DNA from: Emergencia sp. 1XD21-10
GTDB taxonomy: Bacteria; Bacillota; Clostridia; Peptostreptococcales; Anaerovoracaceae
Length of the DNA stretch: 64,000 nt
Assembly (NCBI RefSeq): GCF_009936045.1
Contig: NZ_QWEQ01000019.1
Location: 22,385 to 86,384, forward strand
Direction: 5' to 3'
The notes beneath the pieces were generated by a model. It was not told the origin of the DNA, searched no databases, and saw only the letters and a program-made list of their open reading frames with translations. Shown here piece by piece: positions 1 to 8,025 of the stretch. Numbering within the stretch: position 1 is the first letter of the stretch; every line of letters starts with the position of its first letter. The translations under genes and the position numbers were made by a program.

Positions 1-620
1 TTTTCTTCACCTTCAAGGGGTTTGCTGCCGATGAGTACGTCCAGATTTTCGCCCTCGATGACAGAGCCCGCCTTCTTTTCCATCTGTTTTGCGCCAAGGT
101 GCGGCAGCAGGTCTGTAATGCTGACAACAGGATCTGTTTCGTCCTCACCGATTACTACGTCGATAACCTGGCCGTCTTTCTTTGCCACTACGCCGTGAAT
201 GGCAAGAGGCATCGCTACCCACTGGTATTTCTTCACACCGCCGTAGTAGTGCGTATCCATGTATGCAAAATCAGAGTCCTCATAAAGCGGATTCTGCTTC
301 ACATCCAGTCTCGGAGAGTCTACGTGAGCGCCCAAAATGTTCATGCCGTCTTCGATATTCTTTTTGCCGATGTGAAACAGGGCAATGGTCTTGCCCATGC
401 AAACCGCATAAACCTTATCGCCAGCCTTCAGACTTTCTCCAGCTTTGATTACGTCCGCCAGGTCTTTATAGCCTGCAGCTTTTGCCATTTCGATGGTATT
501 CTTTACACATTCTCTTTCGGTCTTGCCTTTGTCTAAAAAATCCTTATACTCTTCGCAAAGAGCCTCAAGAGCCTTTAAATCATTTTCCTTATAGCTTTTC
601 CAAGCGTTTGGTCTTTCCAT
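1..620 (-). CDS. M18 family aminopeptidase, 3' end cut off by window
   Basis: This is the N-terminal part (about 206 residues) of an M18 metallo-aminopeptidase, a cytosolic family that removes N-terminal residues, often acidic ones, using two metal ions. The reading frame stays open to base 1, so the C-terminus lies outside the window. The motif HVDSPRLDVK at about residues 99-108 contains the first metal-binding histidine of the family. The ATG at 618-620 is supported by an AAAGGAGTG ribosome binding site a few bases upstream. The gene stands alone, with a MITE-like repeat directly upstream. The family assignment is firm; the exact substrate cannot be read from this fragment. Confidence 0.88.
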   Translation of the reverse strand, partial: MERPNAWKSYKENDLKALEALCEEYKDFLDKGKTERECVKNTIEMAKAAGYKDLADVIKAGESLKAGDKVYAVCMGKTIALFHIGKKNIEDGMNILGAHVDSPRLDVKQNPLYEDSDFAYMDTHYYGGVKKYQWVAMPLAIHGVVAKKDGQVIDVVIGEDETDPVVSITDLLPHLGAKQMEKKAGSVIEGENLDVLIGSKPLEGEE

Positions 621-646
621 TTGATATCACTCCTTTACTTCTTTCT

Positions 647-810
647 AGTATAGCATTCGGCAAATAACCGGTTCAATCATGCCGAATACTTTTTCGAGTG
701 TGCCAGGCAAAAAACGCAAGGCGTAGCGAGACTATGCTGAGGCTTTTTGCCCAGTGCAAGCGGGAAAGCAGGCAAGTGATTTGGGCTGGTTATTTGCGAA
801 ATGCTATACT
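647..810. repeat. MITE-like element with terminal inverted repeats
   Basis: The 164-base segment begins AGTATAGCATTCGGCAAATA and ends in its near-perfect reverse complement. The outer arms of about 23 bases match at roughly 20 positions. Inside lies a second hairpin, GGCAAAAA near 707 against TTTTTGCC near 751. There is no coding capacity. The layout fits a miniature inverted-repeat element or a large palindromic intergenic repeat. It sits between the M18 gene's start and the end of the toxin-antitoxin operon. No second full copy was seen in this window, and no clear target-site duplication. Confidence 0.6.
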
Positions 811-860
811 CATCTTTATCTTAGCCTAAAGACAGAAATAATGCAAGGAAATATTTGGTA

Positions 861-893
861 AAAAATCCACGGCAATTAGAACCGTGGATTTAC
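861..893 (-). terminator. Intrinsic terminator of the mntA-hepT operon
   Basis: On the minus strand AAATCCACGG pairs with CCGTGGATTT across a 9-base loop and is followed by a T run. It lies 15 bases past the hepT stop. Confidence 0.8.
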
Positions 894-907
894 AAGAAAA
901 TCAATTT

Positions 908-1231
908 TTATTTCTGCAATATAGTTTCACAGGCATTTTTCAGCTCCGGAATATCGTAAAGCAGCGTGTTCCATACAGAGGAGACATCAATAGAGCCATA
1001 GGAGTGCACATAAAAATTTCTCGTATCTTTGATTATACGCCAAGGAATGGCACTGTTCTGCTCCTTAATTTCTTCTGAAAGCTGAGAAACCAATTCTCCA
1101 ATTTGAACAACACACATGCAGCAAGCATCTTGAAACAGATACTCTCTTTCAAAAGATTCAAAGTTATATGCATAACGACTAAGATTATTCTCAATACGCA
1201 AGCAATATTCTACTATCTTATTAAGGACCAA
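908..1231 (-). CDS. hepT: HepT-like HEPN-domain toxin (putative RNase)
   Basis: A 107-residue all-helical HEPN protein of the DUF86 type. The signature RX4HXY is present as RNFYVHSY (R71, H76, Y78), which in characterised HepT proteins is the RNase active site and the place where the partner adds AMP. It follows mntA by 4 bases, giving the usual antitoxin-toxin cassette. The start taken is TTG at 1229-1231. No good ribosome binding site precedes it, so translation may be coupled to the end of mntA and the start is uncertain. The pair is intact, with catalytic residues in both partners. Confidence 0.82.
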   Translation of the reverse strand: MVLNKIVEYCLRIENNLSRYAYNFESFEREYLFQDACCMCVVQIGELVSQLSEEIKEQNSAIPWRIIKDTRNFYVHSYGSIDVSSVWNTLLYDIPELKNACETILQK

Positions 1232-1235
1232 CCTA

Positions 1236-1535
1236 TCACGCGTTTTGATAAAGCAGCACCTCTTCCTTTTTTATCATATCTAAGAATTCAATATCAGAAG
1301 ACTCACTTGTTATTATATCGACCGACAGGCTTAATGCATCCTCAACTGCCAGCCGGAAGCCACTTAGCTGAAATAACGATCGAAGTTTTCCTTTTTCAAT
1401 TTTCAAGTCTACATCACTGCCAGCCGTTGCGGTACCCTTTGAATAAGATCCAAATAGAGACACACTTTTTACACCGTGTTGTTCCGCTATCGGCGATATA
1501 ATACGTTTTAATTCCTCAATACTATATGGAAGCAT
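1236..1535 (-). CDS. mntA: MntA-like nucleotidyltransferase antitoxin
   Basis: A 99-residue minimal nucleotidyltransferase. The family signature GSX10DXD is complete: G29-S30, then D41 and D43. In the characterised system MntA silences HepT by adding AMP units to the HEPN tyrosine. The ATG at 1533-1535 has a GAGGTGA ribosome binding site, and a TATACT -10-like box lies at 1557-1562. It is first in the two-gene operon with hepT. The two genes do not look related to their neighbours and are the sort often moved horizontally. Confidence 0.83.
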   Translation of the reverse strand: MLPYSIEELKRIISPIAEQHGVKSVSLFGSYSKGTATAGSDVDLKIEKGKLRSLFQLSGFRLAVEDALSLSVDIITSESSDIEFLDMIKKEEVLLYQNA

Positions 1536-1594
1536 AAAATCACCTCATCTATATTCAGTATACCACGCTGTCTGCAAGAATAAAAGCTTTTCCT

Positions 1595-2512
1595 TTATTC
1601 CTCCCCATTTTTTCCAAACCGATTTACCCCATAAACACCTGCAAGTACCAGCACCGTTGCTATAATCTGGGTTTTCGTAAAAGTTTCACCCAGATAAAAT
1701 ACTCCGCCAAGGACTGACGTTACGGAAGCTATGCTTGCGAAGGCGGCACGCTTTGTCGCACCGATGATAGAGATGGAATAATTTGCGCAGAGAAACGCAA
1801 TCAGATTGCACCCCAGAGACAGATACAAAATGCACACCAAAAAACCGCTGTTATGTAAAGGCAGGGTCAGAAACTCGACAACCGTTCCGTTCATTGCATG
1901 CTCCACAAGGGCGCAGCCGGTAAACACTACCGCACCGCTGACAATCATCGCATAAGTTTTTTCTGCACTGTTAAAGCCTTTGATATTCTGGGAAGTAATA
2001 GCATACGCTGACTCACTGCACATAGCAACAAGCAGAAACAGATATCCAAGAAAGCTGCTGGAAGTTGTCAGCTCACCACCCATTCCAATCATCACTGCGC
2101 CGGCCACAGTTACTATCATGCATGCAATCTGCAGCTTGGTCGGCTTATCCCGCAGAAATACTGCACTAAACAGCATAGTAATAATAGGAATGCAGGCAAG
2201 AAGCACTCCGCTTTCCGCCGCCGTAGTTCTCTGCACGCCCAGAGTTTCCATGATGAAATATAAAACCGGCTGAAAAAAGCTGAGAAGCAGAAGCGGCTTC
2301 AAATTTTTTCCTTTTAAATCGATTTTAATAATGCCCAGCACTGCGCAAATGGTCATGGCGAAAAACGCTACGATGGTACGCCACGACAGCAGTGTAAATA
2401 CCGACACATCGTTGACGCACATTCTAATAAAAATAAAGCTTAGTCCAAAGAGAACTTCGCTGAAAACTGCAATAATAATTCCCTTGCTGTAAACGCTCTT
2501 TCCCTGATTCAT
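1595..2512 (-). CDS. DMT superfamily transporter with EamA domains
   Basis: A 305-residue integral membrane protein with about ten hydrophobic helices in two EamA repeats, the layout of drug/metabolite exporters in the inner membrane. The protein opens with a short basic stretch and the first helix at about residues 10-30. The start ATG at 2512 has an AGGAGGAATTGCC leader. The transported substrate cannot be predicted. It is a single-gene unit upstream of mntA on the same strand, 59 bases from the mntA start. Confidence 0.85.
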   Translation of the reverse strand: MNQGKSVYSKGIIIAVFSEVLFGLSFIFIRMCVNDVSVFTLLSWRTIVAFFAMTICAVLGIIKIDLKGKNLKPLLLLSFFQPVLYFIMETLGVQRTTAAESGVLLACIPIITMLFSAVFLRDKPTKLQIACMIVTVAGAVMIGMGGELTTSSSFLGYLFLLVAMCSESAYAITSQNIKGFNSAEKTYAMIVSGAVVFTGCALVEHAMNGTVVEFLTLPLHNSGFLVCILYLSLGCNLIAFLCANYSISIIGATKRAAFASIASVTSVLGGVFYLGETFTKTQIIATVLVLAGVYGVNRFGKNGEE

Positions 2513-2822
2513 GGCAATTCCTCCTAGCTCTAGCCAACTCTAGCTTATATTGTAGCATGAAGAAAAAAGCATTTAAAAGGGTGTAATTTTAGAATGATTG
2601 GTACAATACCTATTTCATTGGAAATTTTCTAAAACCATGCTATGCTGCAGCTTATCACAGTAAAGCCATGAATCCCTTCTCTTCCCCACGGCAAAGCGTG
2701 AATTCAATCTTGACATATTTTTCGTGCCTTTGTCATATCCTTCGTCTTGCCTCGCATTGACTTTTTCTGTCCCATCAAGTAAACTAAAGAAAACTATGAA
2801 AAATCCCACTGGAGGTGTTATC
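2513..2822. promoter_or_regulatory. Divergent intergenic region with racemase promoter
   Basis: No gene is seen here. For the plus-strand racemase, TTGACA at 2710-2715 and TCATAT at 2733-2738 are separated by 17 bases, a good sigma-A promoter. Next to the DMT gene the sequence CTAGAG is repeated just upstream of its ribosome binding site (about 2525-2545). The rest shows no clear structure. Confidence 0.55.
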
Positions 2823-3500
2823 ATGAAAACCATCGGCATGATTGGAGGTCTGTCCTGGCATTCCTCTCTGCAAATGTACGAATACATCAATCACTATGTC
2901 GCAAATGCACTGGGCGAATACAACTGCGCCAAAATGGTTCTCGCCAACGTCAACCTGCAAGATGTCTTCATCAACCGCAAAGATGAACAGGAGCAGGTAC
3001 TTTTGGAAGGCGCGCGCCAAATTGAAGCCGCTGGCTGTGATTTTTATATTATCTGTTCCAACACCATGCACAGGCATGCTCCATTCCTGCAGGCGCACAT
3101 AAAAACGCCGCTGCTGCATATCGCAGACGCCACTGCTGACGCAATTCTCGCAAAAGGTATTTCCTGTATTGGTCTCATGGGAACCCGTATCACCATGGAA
3201 GAAGATTTTTATCGCGGCAGGCTGGAGGAAAAAGGTCTGGAGGTTGTGACTCCCGAGGAAAAAGACCGCGCTTTTATCGACAAGGTTCTCTTTGAAGAAA
3301 CTGGCTTCGGCATTGTCAAAGAAGAATCCTCAAAAGAGTTTTACAGGATTGCCGAAAAGCTGACTGCTTCCGGCGCAGAGGGCGTTATCCTCGGCTGTAC
3401 CGAAATCGGCATGCTGATGCAGCAGGAACACACCGAAATCCCACTCTTTGATACGACAATCATACACGGAGAAACCGCCGCAAAGATGGCGATTGAATAA
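2823..3500 (+). CDS. Aspartate/glutamate racemase family protein
   Basis: A 225-residue cofactor-independent amino acid racemase. The two catalytic cysteines of the family are visible: C78 in IICSNTMHR and C192 in LGCTEIGML. Such enzymes interconvert L- and D-aspartate or glutamate in the cytosol, or act on related substrates. The start chosen is the ATG at 2823, preceded by GGAGGTGTTATC. A longer open frame upstream lacks such a site and would run through the promoter. A bidirectional terminator follows. The substrate is not certain, because broad-specificity racemases share these motifs. Confidence 0.87.
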   Translation: MKTIGMIGGLSWHSSLQMYEYINHYVANALGEYNCAKMVLANVNLQDVFINRKDEQEQVLLEGARQIEAAGCDFYIICSNTMHRHAPFLQAHIKTPLLHIADATADAILAKGISCIGLMGTRITMEEDFYRGRLEEKGLEVVTPEEKDRAFIDKVLFEETGFGIVKEESSKEFYRIAEKLTASGAEGVILGCTEIGMLMQQEHTEIPLFDTTIIHGETAAKMAIE

Positions 3501-3506
3501 ACTAAA

Positions 3507-3534
3507 AAACAGCCGCTATCGAAACGGCTGTTTT
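3507..3534. terminator. Bidirectional terminator between racemase gene and thiC
   Basis: AAAACAGCCG pairs with CGGCTGTTTT around a short loop. A and T runs on both sides let it serve both converging genes. Confidence 0.85.
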
Positions 3535-3544
3535 GCTTATTTTC

Positions 3545-4849
3545 TTATAATATATCAATATGTTCCCCTGCCAGAGCTTTGTTCATACTTCTGACAGCGC
3601 AGAACTTTCCGCACATAGAGCAAGTATCTTCATGTTCTGGTTTTCGTTCCTCACGGATTGCCTTTGCCGTCTCAGGATCAATGGCGCATGCCCACTGTGC
3701 CTCCCAATCCAGCTCTCGTCTTGCATCAGCCATACGGTCGTCCATTTCACGAGCCCCGCGAACACCCTTTGCGATATCCCCTGCGTGGGCTGCGATTTTG
3801 GAAGCGATAATCCCCTGTTTTACGTCTTCCACGTTCGGCAGTGCCAAGTGCTCTGCCGGGGTTACATAGCATAAAAATGCTGCGCCGGAAGCCGCTGCGA
3901 TAGCGCCGCCGATGGCAGAGGTAATATGGTCGTAACCCGGAGCAATATCTGTCACAATTGGACCCAGCACATAAAATGGTGCGCCGCTGCAGATGGTCTG
4001 TTGCAGCTTCATATTCGCCGCAATCTGATCCATCGGCATATGTCCAGGTCCTTCTACCATTACCTGCACATCTTTTTCCCAGGCACGCTTTGTCAGTTCG
4101 CCAAGACGCACCAGCTCTTCAATCTGGCAGACATCGGATCCATCGGCAAGACAGCCTGGACGGCAGGCATCTCCCAGAGAAATAGTTACGTCGTACTCTC
4201 TACAGATATCCAAAATTTCATCAAAGTACTCGTAAAACGGGTTTTCCTCACCGGTCATAGTCATCCATGCAAAGACCAGAGAGCCGCCGCGGGAAACAAT
4301 ATTCATCTTCCGCTTATGCTTTTTAATCTGATCGATGGTTTTTCTTGTAATCCCGCAGTGAAGGGTTACGAAGTCTACACCATCCTCTGCATGAAGCCTT
4401 ACTACATCCAGAAAATCCTTTGCGGTCAGCGTATCTAAATCCCTCTGATAATGAATCACACTATCATAAACGGGAACAGTACCAATCATCGCCGGACATT
4501 CACCGGTCAGCTTTCTGCGGAAGGGAATTGTATCTCCGTGAGAAGACAGATCCATGATGGCATGGGCTCCCATATTGACTGCCGCCATGACCTTTTCCAG
4601 TTCCACATCCATATCCTTACAGTCTCTGGAGACACCCAGGTTTACGTTTATTTTCGTCTGCAGCATAGAACCGACTCCCTCCGGATCGATACATTTGTGA
4701 TTTTTATTGGCGCAAATCGCCACTTTGCCAGACGCCACAAGAGGCAGCAGTTCTTCTGTCGTCATGCGCTCTTTCTTTGCTACAATTTCAAGTTCCGGGG
4801 TTACAATCCCTTTGCGTGCAGCTTCCATCTGTGTTGCATATGCTCTCAT
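3545..4849 (-). CDS. thiC: Phosphomethylpyrimidine synthase ThiC
   Basis: A 434-residue radical SAM enzyme that converts aminoimidazole ribotide into the HMP-phosphate pyrimidine of thiamine. The C-terminal cluster motif is CSMCGKFC (C410, C413, C417). Its last spacing is one residue shorter than the CX2CX4C of E. coli ThiC, a variation I recall from shorter ThiC forms. The length is also that of the short bacterial/archaeal form, without the N-terminal extension. The ATG at 4849 has an AAGGAGG site. A TPP riboswitch and terminator lie in the leader, so the gene should be off when thiamine pyrophosphate is plentiful. No other thiamine gene is adjacent. Confidence 0.96.
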   Translation of the reverse strand: MRAYATQMEAARKGIVTPELEIVAKKERMTTEELLPLVASGKVAICANKNHKCIDPEGVGSMLQTKINVNLGVSRDCKDMDVELEKVMAAVNMGAHAIMDLSSHGDTIPFRRKLTGECPAMIGTVPVYDSVIHYQRDLDTLTAKDFLDVVRLHAEDGVDFVTLHCGITRKTIDQIKKHKRKMNIVSRGGSLVFAWMTMTGEENPFYEYFDEILDICREYDVTISLGDACRPGCLADGSDVCQIEELVRLGELTKRAWEKDVQVMVEGPGHMPMDQIAANMKLQQTICSGAPFYVLGPIVTDIAPGYDHITSAIGGAIAAASGAAFLCYVTPAEHLALPNVEDVKQGIIASKIAAHAGDIAKGVRGAREMDDRMADARRELDWEAQWACAIDPETAKAIREERKPEHEDTCSMCGKFCAVRSMNKALAGEHIDIL

Positions 4850-4895
4850 TTTCGTTTTTCCTCCTTACGTATCTTCGGACATCTGCAGCCGCCGC

Positions 4896-4936
4896 AAAAA
4901 AACAAACTGCCAATGTCCCCGCAGGTCCATTGGCAG
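4896..4936 (-). terminator. Riboswitch expression-platform terminator
   Basis: On the minus strand CTGCCAATG pairs with CATTGGCAG, followed by a run of T. It lies between the TPP aptamer and thiC and is the off-state hairpin. Confidence 0.9.
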
Positions 4937-4945
4937 TATACTCGT

Positions 4946-5047
4946 CAATATTTCCCTACGTTGGCATTATCCAAATCAGGTTGCAGGTCGAAGCAGTATC
5001 AGCTCCCTCTCAGCCCATTACTATGAGCTCCCTTTTTTATATTTATA
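4946..5047 (-). promoter_or_regulatory. TPP riboswitch (THI box) aptamer
   Basis: Read on the minus strand, the conserved THI-box blocks occur in order: GGGAGC, GGCTGAGAGG, then ACCTGATTTGGATAATGCCA and CGTAGGGAA. AATAT and ATATT at the two ends can close stem P1. It binds thiamine pyrophosphate and acts through the terminator at 4896-4936 to attenuate thiC. Confidence 0.95.
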
Positions 5048-5052
5048 TATTT

Positions 5053-5081
5053 ATCTTAGCACTGTATCTTACAAATTGCAA
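5053..5081 (-). promoter_or_regulatory. thiC promoter
   Basis: On the minus strand TTGCAA (5076-5081) and TAAGAT (5053-5058) are 17 bases apart, just upstream of the TPP aptamer. The stretch from 5085 to 5159, between this promoter and the nrdJ stop, is GC-rich with short hairpins but no gene. Confidence 0.65.
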
Positions 5082-5159
5082 GAAATTCTTTACAATCCGA
5101 TGCGGTGGCACGCGACTGCGGTATGCGTTACGCAGCTCGCCATCCGCAAGACGCATTTA

Positions 5160-7460
5160 TCAGCCGCACTTAGAAAATCCACAGTTTCTGCAGATCACAC
5201 AGCCGCCTTCATGTTCCACTACACTTCCGCATTCCGGGCAAGCATGAATCTCACTGGCAGATGCTGGTACTTTCTGGCTCTGCTGTGCAGGTACTGCTGC
5301 AGCAGTTGGTGCTGCCGACGCTGCGGTTTCACCTGACTGTTCCTCAATAATCTTAGAAACTTTCATAATCACCCTTGCGATAGCGTCTGGACAGGATGTG
5401 CAGCCCATGCCCTGCTGTCTGATGGTAGACGGACATCTGATTCCCTTCAGCTGATCATAAACTTCCTGAATAGAGATACCGCTGCGCAGCGCTACAGATA
5501 CCAATCTCGCTGTAGCTTCGCTCTGGCTTGGGCAGCCGCCGGCTTTTCCCGTACTGGTAAACACTTCGCAAATGCCGTTTTCGTCGTAGTTGGTCGTCAC
5601 ATAAAGGCTTCCGCAGCCGATTTTCATCTTTTCTGTAAAGCCGCGGGTTACGTCAGGACGCGGACGCGGTTCGATATGACCGTAGCGTTCCTCCTGGCAG
5701 GTCGGGCAAGCTGCCGCAGTCTGCGCAGATGCACCTTCTCTGTTTACCTTGCCGATATTAAGTACCTGCTCTTCTCTGCTGCCGTCACGATAAATAGTCA
5801 CACCCTTGCAGCCTTCTTTGTATGCCAGAAGATATGCCTCTCGCACTTCGTTTCTGGTGGCTTCCTTAGGGAAGTTTACAGTCTTTGAAACGGCGTTGTC
5901 CGTATGGCGCTGGAAAGCTGCCTGCATTTTAATGTGGTCAATCGGCTTGATATCGTGTGAGCAAACGAAAACATCGCGCACTTCCTGCGGGATTTCCTCA
6001 CAGTGAGCGATAGTTCCCTCTGATGCAATTCTGCGAAGCAGTCTATCACTATAAAGCCCCAGTTCTTTCAATTTCTCTGTTAGAACCGGATTCACCTCAA
6101 TCATCTCTGTGCCATCCATAATATTGCGGATAAATGCGTAGGCGAAGACTGGTTCTACACCGGAAGAACATCCGCCGATGATAGAAAGCGTACCGGTCGG
6201 AGCAATGGTAGTCACCGTCGCATTTCTCATAGCCGCCCCATCCTTTAAAGTGCTGACCGAGAATAACGGGAAAGTTCCGCGCTTTGCTGCCAGCTTACTG
6301 CTTGCCGCATGACCTGCTGTATTGATATACCCCATGACTCTTTCAGCAAGCTCCACAGCTTCATCAGAATTATATGGAATACCCAGCATTAAAAGAGCAT
6401 CTGCCCATCCCATTACGCCCAGTCCGATTTTACGGGACGCACGGGTCGTTTCTGCAATCTTATCCAGAGGATAATTATTGGCGTCAATGACGTTGTCCAG
6501 AAAATGCACTGCCTGCTCTACAGTTTCTCCCAAAAGACGGAAGTCAAATTCATAGCCCGTCAGCGTTTTTCTCAGCATCTTCACCAGGTTAATGGAGCCC
6601 AAGTTGCAGCTTTCATATGGCAGCAGCGGCTGTTCTCCGCACGGATTGGTACTTTCAATTTCACCCTGCGTCGGGGTCACATTATCGCGGTTAAGCCTGT
6701 CCAGGAAAATAATGCCCGGCTCTCCGTTTTTCCACGCATGGTCAACGACAAGGTCGAAGACCTTTTCTGCGCTGAGATGTCCTACCGCTTGCTTTGTCTT
6801 CGGGTCGATGAGATCATAATCACTCTGGCTCTCTACCGCTTCCATAAAAGCTTCCGTAATACCAACACTAATGTTAAAATTTGTAATCTCTTTATTGTCT
6901 GCTTTGCAGTTGATAAAGTCCAAAATATCCGGGTGATCAATTCTAAGTACACCCATGTTAGCACCTCGTCTAGTGCCACCCTGTTTCACAGCCTCCGTTG
7001 CCGCATTGAATACCTTCATAAAGCTGATAGGTCCGCTGGCAACGCCGCCCGTAGATCTAACGGCTGACCCGCTCTGACGAAGTCTTGAAAAAGAAAATCC
7101 CGTACCCCCACCAGACTTATGAATCAATGCCGCATTCTTTACAGAATCAAAGATTCCTTCCATACTGTCTTCCACCGGCAAAACAAAGCAGGCTGAAAGC
7201 TGTCCCAAAACTCTGCCCGCATTCATCAGAGTCGGGGAGTTTGGTAAAAAGCGCAAATCCGTCATCAGTTCGAAGAACTGATCGCTGAGCGCCTTCGTAT
7301 CTGTCGTGTTATCGTATTTTGCATCTGCTGCAGCGATGGTATCTGAAACTCTGCGAAACATACCTTCTACTGTTTCCGTCAGGTTACCTTCTCCATCTTT
7401 GCCCAGATATCGTTTTTCCAGTACTGTTAAAGCATTCTTGCTGATTTCTGAAATTGCCAT
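5160..7460 (-). CDS. nrdJ: Class II (B12-dependent) ribonucleotide reductase
   Basis: A 766-residue adenosylcobalamin-dependent reductase that makes deoxyribonucleotides without oxygen. The active-site loop NPCGEQP places N272, C274 and E276, and C91 (SACFVLP) is the likely redox partner cysteine. After the barrel comes a TSCPD domain (GCTSCPDAIA, about residues 600-700). The C-terminal tail has CPECG and CRNCG zinc-ribbon or thiol-transfer cysteines. The ATG at 7460 follows a GGAGGGAAAT site. Two NrdR boxes in its promoter region make repression by NrdR very likely. It is a single-gene unit, divergent from a small XRE regulator. Confidence 0.96.
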   Translation of the reverse strand: MAISEISKNALTVLEKRYLGKDGEGNLTETVEGMFRRVSDTIAAADAKYDNTTDTKALSDQFFELMTDLRFLPNSPTLMNAGRVLGQLSACFVLPVEDSMEGIFDSVKNAALIHKSGGGTGFSFSRLRQSGSAVRSTGGVASGPISFMKVFNAATEAVKQGGTRRGANMGVLRIDHPDILDFINCKADNKEITNFNISVGITEAFMEAVESQSDYDLIDPKTKQAVGHLSAEKVFDLVVDHAWKNGEPGIIFLDRLNRDNVTPTQGEIESTNPCGEQPLLPYESCNLGSINLVKMLRKTLTGYEFDFRLLGETVEQAVHFLDNVIDANNYPLDKIAETTRASRKIGLGVMGWADALLMLGIPYNSDEAVELAERVMGYINTAGHAASSKLAAKRGTFPLFSVSTLKDGAAMRNATVTTIAPTGTLSIIGGCSSGVEPVFAYAFIRNIMDGTEMIEVNPVLTEKLKELGLYSDRLLRRIASEGTIAHCEEIPQEVRDVFVCSHDIKPIDHIKMQAAFQRHTDNAVSKTVNFPKEATRNEVREAYLLAYKEGCKGVTIYRDGSREEQVLNIGKVNREGASAQTAAACPTCQEERYGHIEPRPRPDVTRGFTEKMKIGCGSLYVTTNYDENGICEVFTSTGKAGGCPSQSEATARLVSVALRSGISIQEVYDQLKGIRCPSTIRQQGMGCTSCPDAIARVIMKVSKIIEEQSGETAASAAPTAAAVPAQQSQKVPASASEIHACPECGSVVEHEGGCVICRNCGFSKCG

Positions 7461-7475
7461 ATTTCCCTCCGCTAT

Positions 7476-7523
7476 ACACTTTATATATTGTCACAGAGAT
7501 AATTATATCACTATATGTAGTGT
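7476..7523 (-). promoter_or_regulatory. Paired NrdR boxes upstream of nrdJ
   Basis: Two 16-base sites match the NrdR consensus: ACACTTTATATATTGT at 7476-7491 and TCACTATATGTAGTGT at 7508-7523. Their centres are 32 bases apart, about three helical turns, as is typical for NrdR binding. They lie 16-63 bases upstream of the nrdJ start and should mediate ATP/dATP-sensed repression. Confidence 0.9.
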
Positions 7524-7635
7524 ATAGCAACAAGTTCTTCCAACAAATTCACGATAGCTTTATAAGAAGACTGCGCACGCCGCAATTTATCCTATTTCTT
7601 AAAAGACTAGCAGCGGAACGAAAGAAATTCTAAAA

Positions 7636-7678
7636 TAGGTCAATTTCCCCTATTTTTTGTAGGTCAATTTGCCATAAT
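7636..7678 (+). promoter_or_regulatory. Direct repeats and -10 box before XRE regulator
   Basis: TAGGTCAATTT occurs at 7636-7646 and again at 7660-7670, with similar flanks (CCC and GCC). A CATAAT -10-like box lies at 7673-7678. The 24-base spacing and position suggest autoregulatory operators for the HTH protein. Confidence 0.45.
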
Positions 7679-7701
7679 AGTTCTAGAAAGGAGGCGTGAC
7701 A

Positions 7702-7965
7702 GTGAATAGACTCAAAGAACTTCGAAAGAAAAAAGGTCTTACTCAGGTCAAAGTGCAAATCGAAACCGGTATAGACCAGGCTGACTATTCAAAGATGGAG
7801 CATGGCAAACGCTATCCTACAACGGAGCAGGCAAAGGAACTGTCCTTTCTCTTTGAAACCAGTCTCGACTATATCTATGGCATCACTGACGATCCCACGC
7901 CTTATCCCAGATCAAAGAACGCCGTACCGAAAAAGAAGCGAAAGGATTCAGAGCCTAAAATATAA
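7702..7965 (+). CDS. Small XRE-family helix-turn-helix regulator
   Basis: An 87-residue cytosolic DNA-binding protein that is almost entirely one HTH_3 domain (residues about 1-65), including the recognition region ADYSKMEHGKRYPT, followed by a basic tail. The start chosen is GTG at 7702 because AAAGGAGG ends 7 bases before it. A GTG at 7696 would be too close to that site. It is divergent from nrdJ. No cognate toxin or phage gene is adjacent, so its target is unknown, and direct repeats in its own promoter point to autoregulation. Confidence 0.8.
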   Translation: MNRLKELRKKKGLTQVKVQIETGIDQADYSKMEHGKRYPTTEQAKELSFLFETSLDYIYGITDDPTPYPRSKNAVPKKKRKDSEPKI

Positions 7966-8012
7966 AACCTCCAGAAGCTGCACCATACAGGGTGTCATCT
8001 GGAGGTTTTTGT
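7964..8012. terminator. Bidirectional terminator, XRE gene and subtilase
   Basis: AAAACCTCCAGA pairs with TCTGGAGGTTTT across a 23-base loop. T runs on either strand serve the converging genes. Confidence 0.88.
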
Positions 8013-8025
8013 TTTGTTTCAGGAA

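Noticed and set aside
99..536. Plus-strand open frame of 145 codons
   Set aside because: It is the shadow of the M18 aminopeptidase gene on the other strand. It has no ribosome binding site and no family similarity.
1103..1501. Plus-strand open frame across mntA-hepT
   Set aside because: Antisense to two well-supported genes. Composition is unlike a protein.
4707..5336. Long plus-strand open frame over the thiC leader
   Set aside because: It crosses the TPP riboswitch, the terminator and the end of nrdJ, so it is fortuitous.
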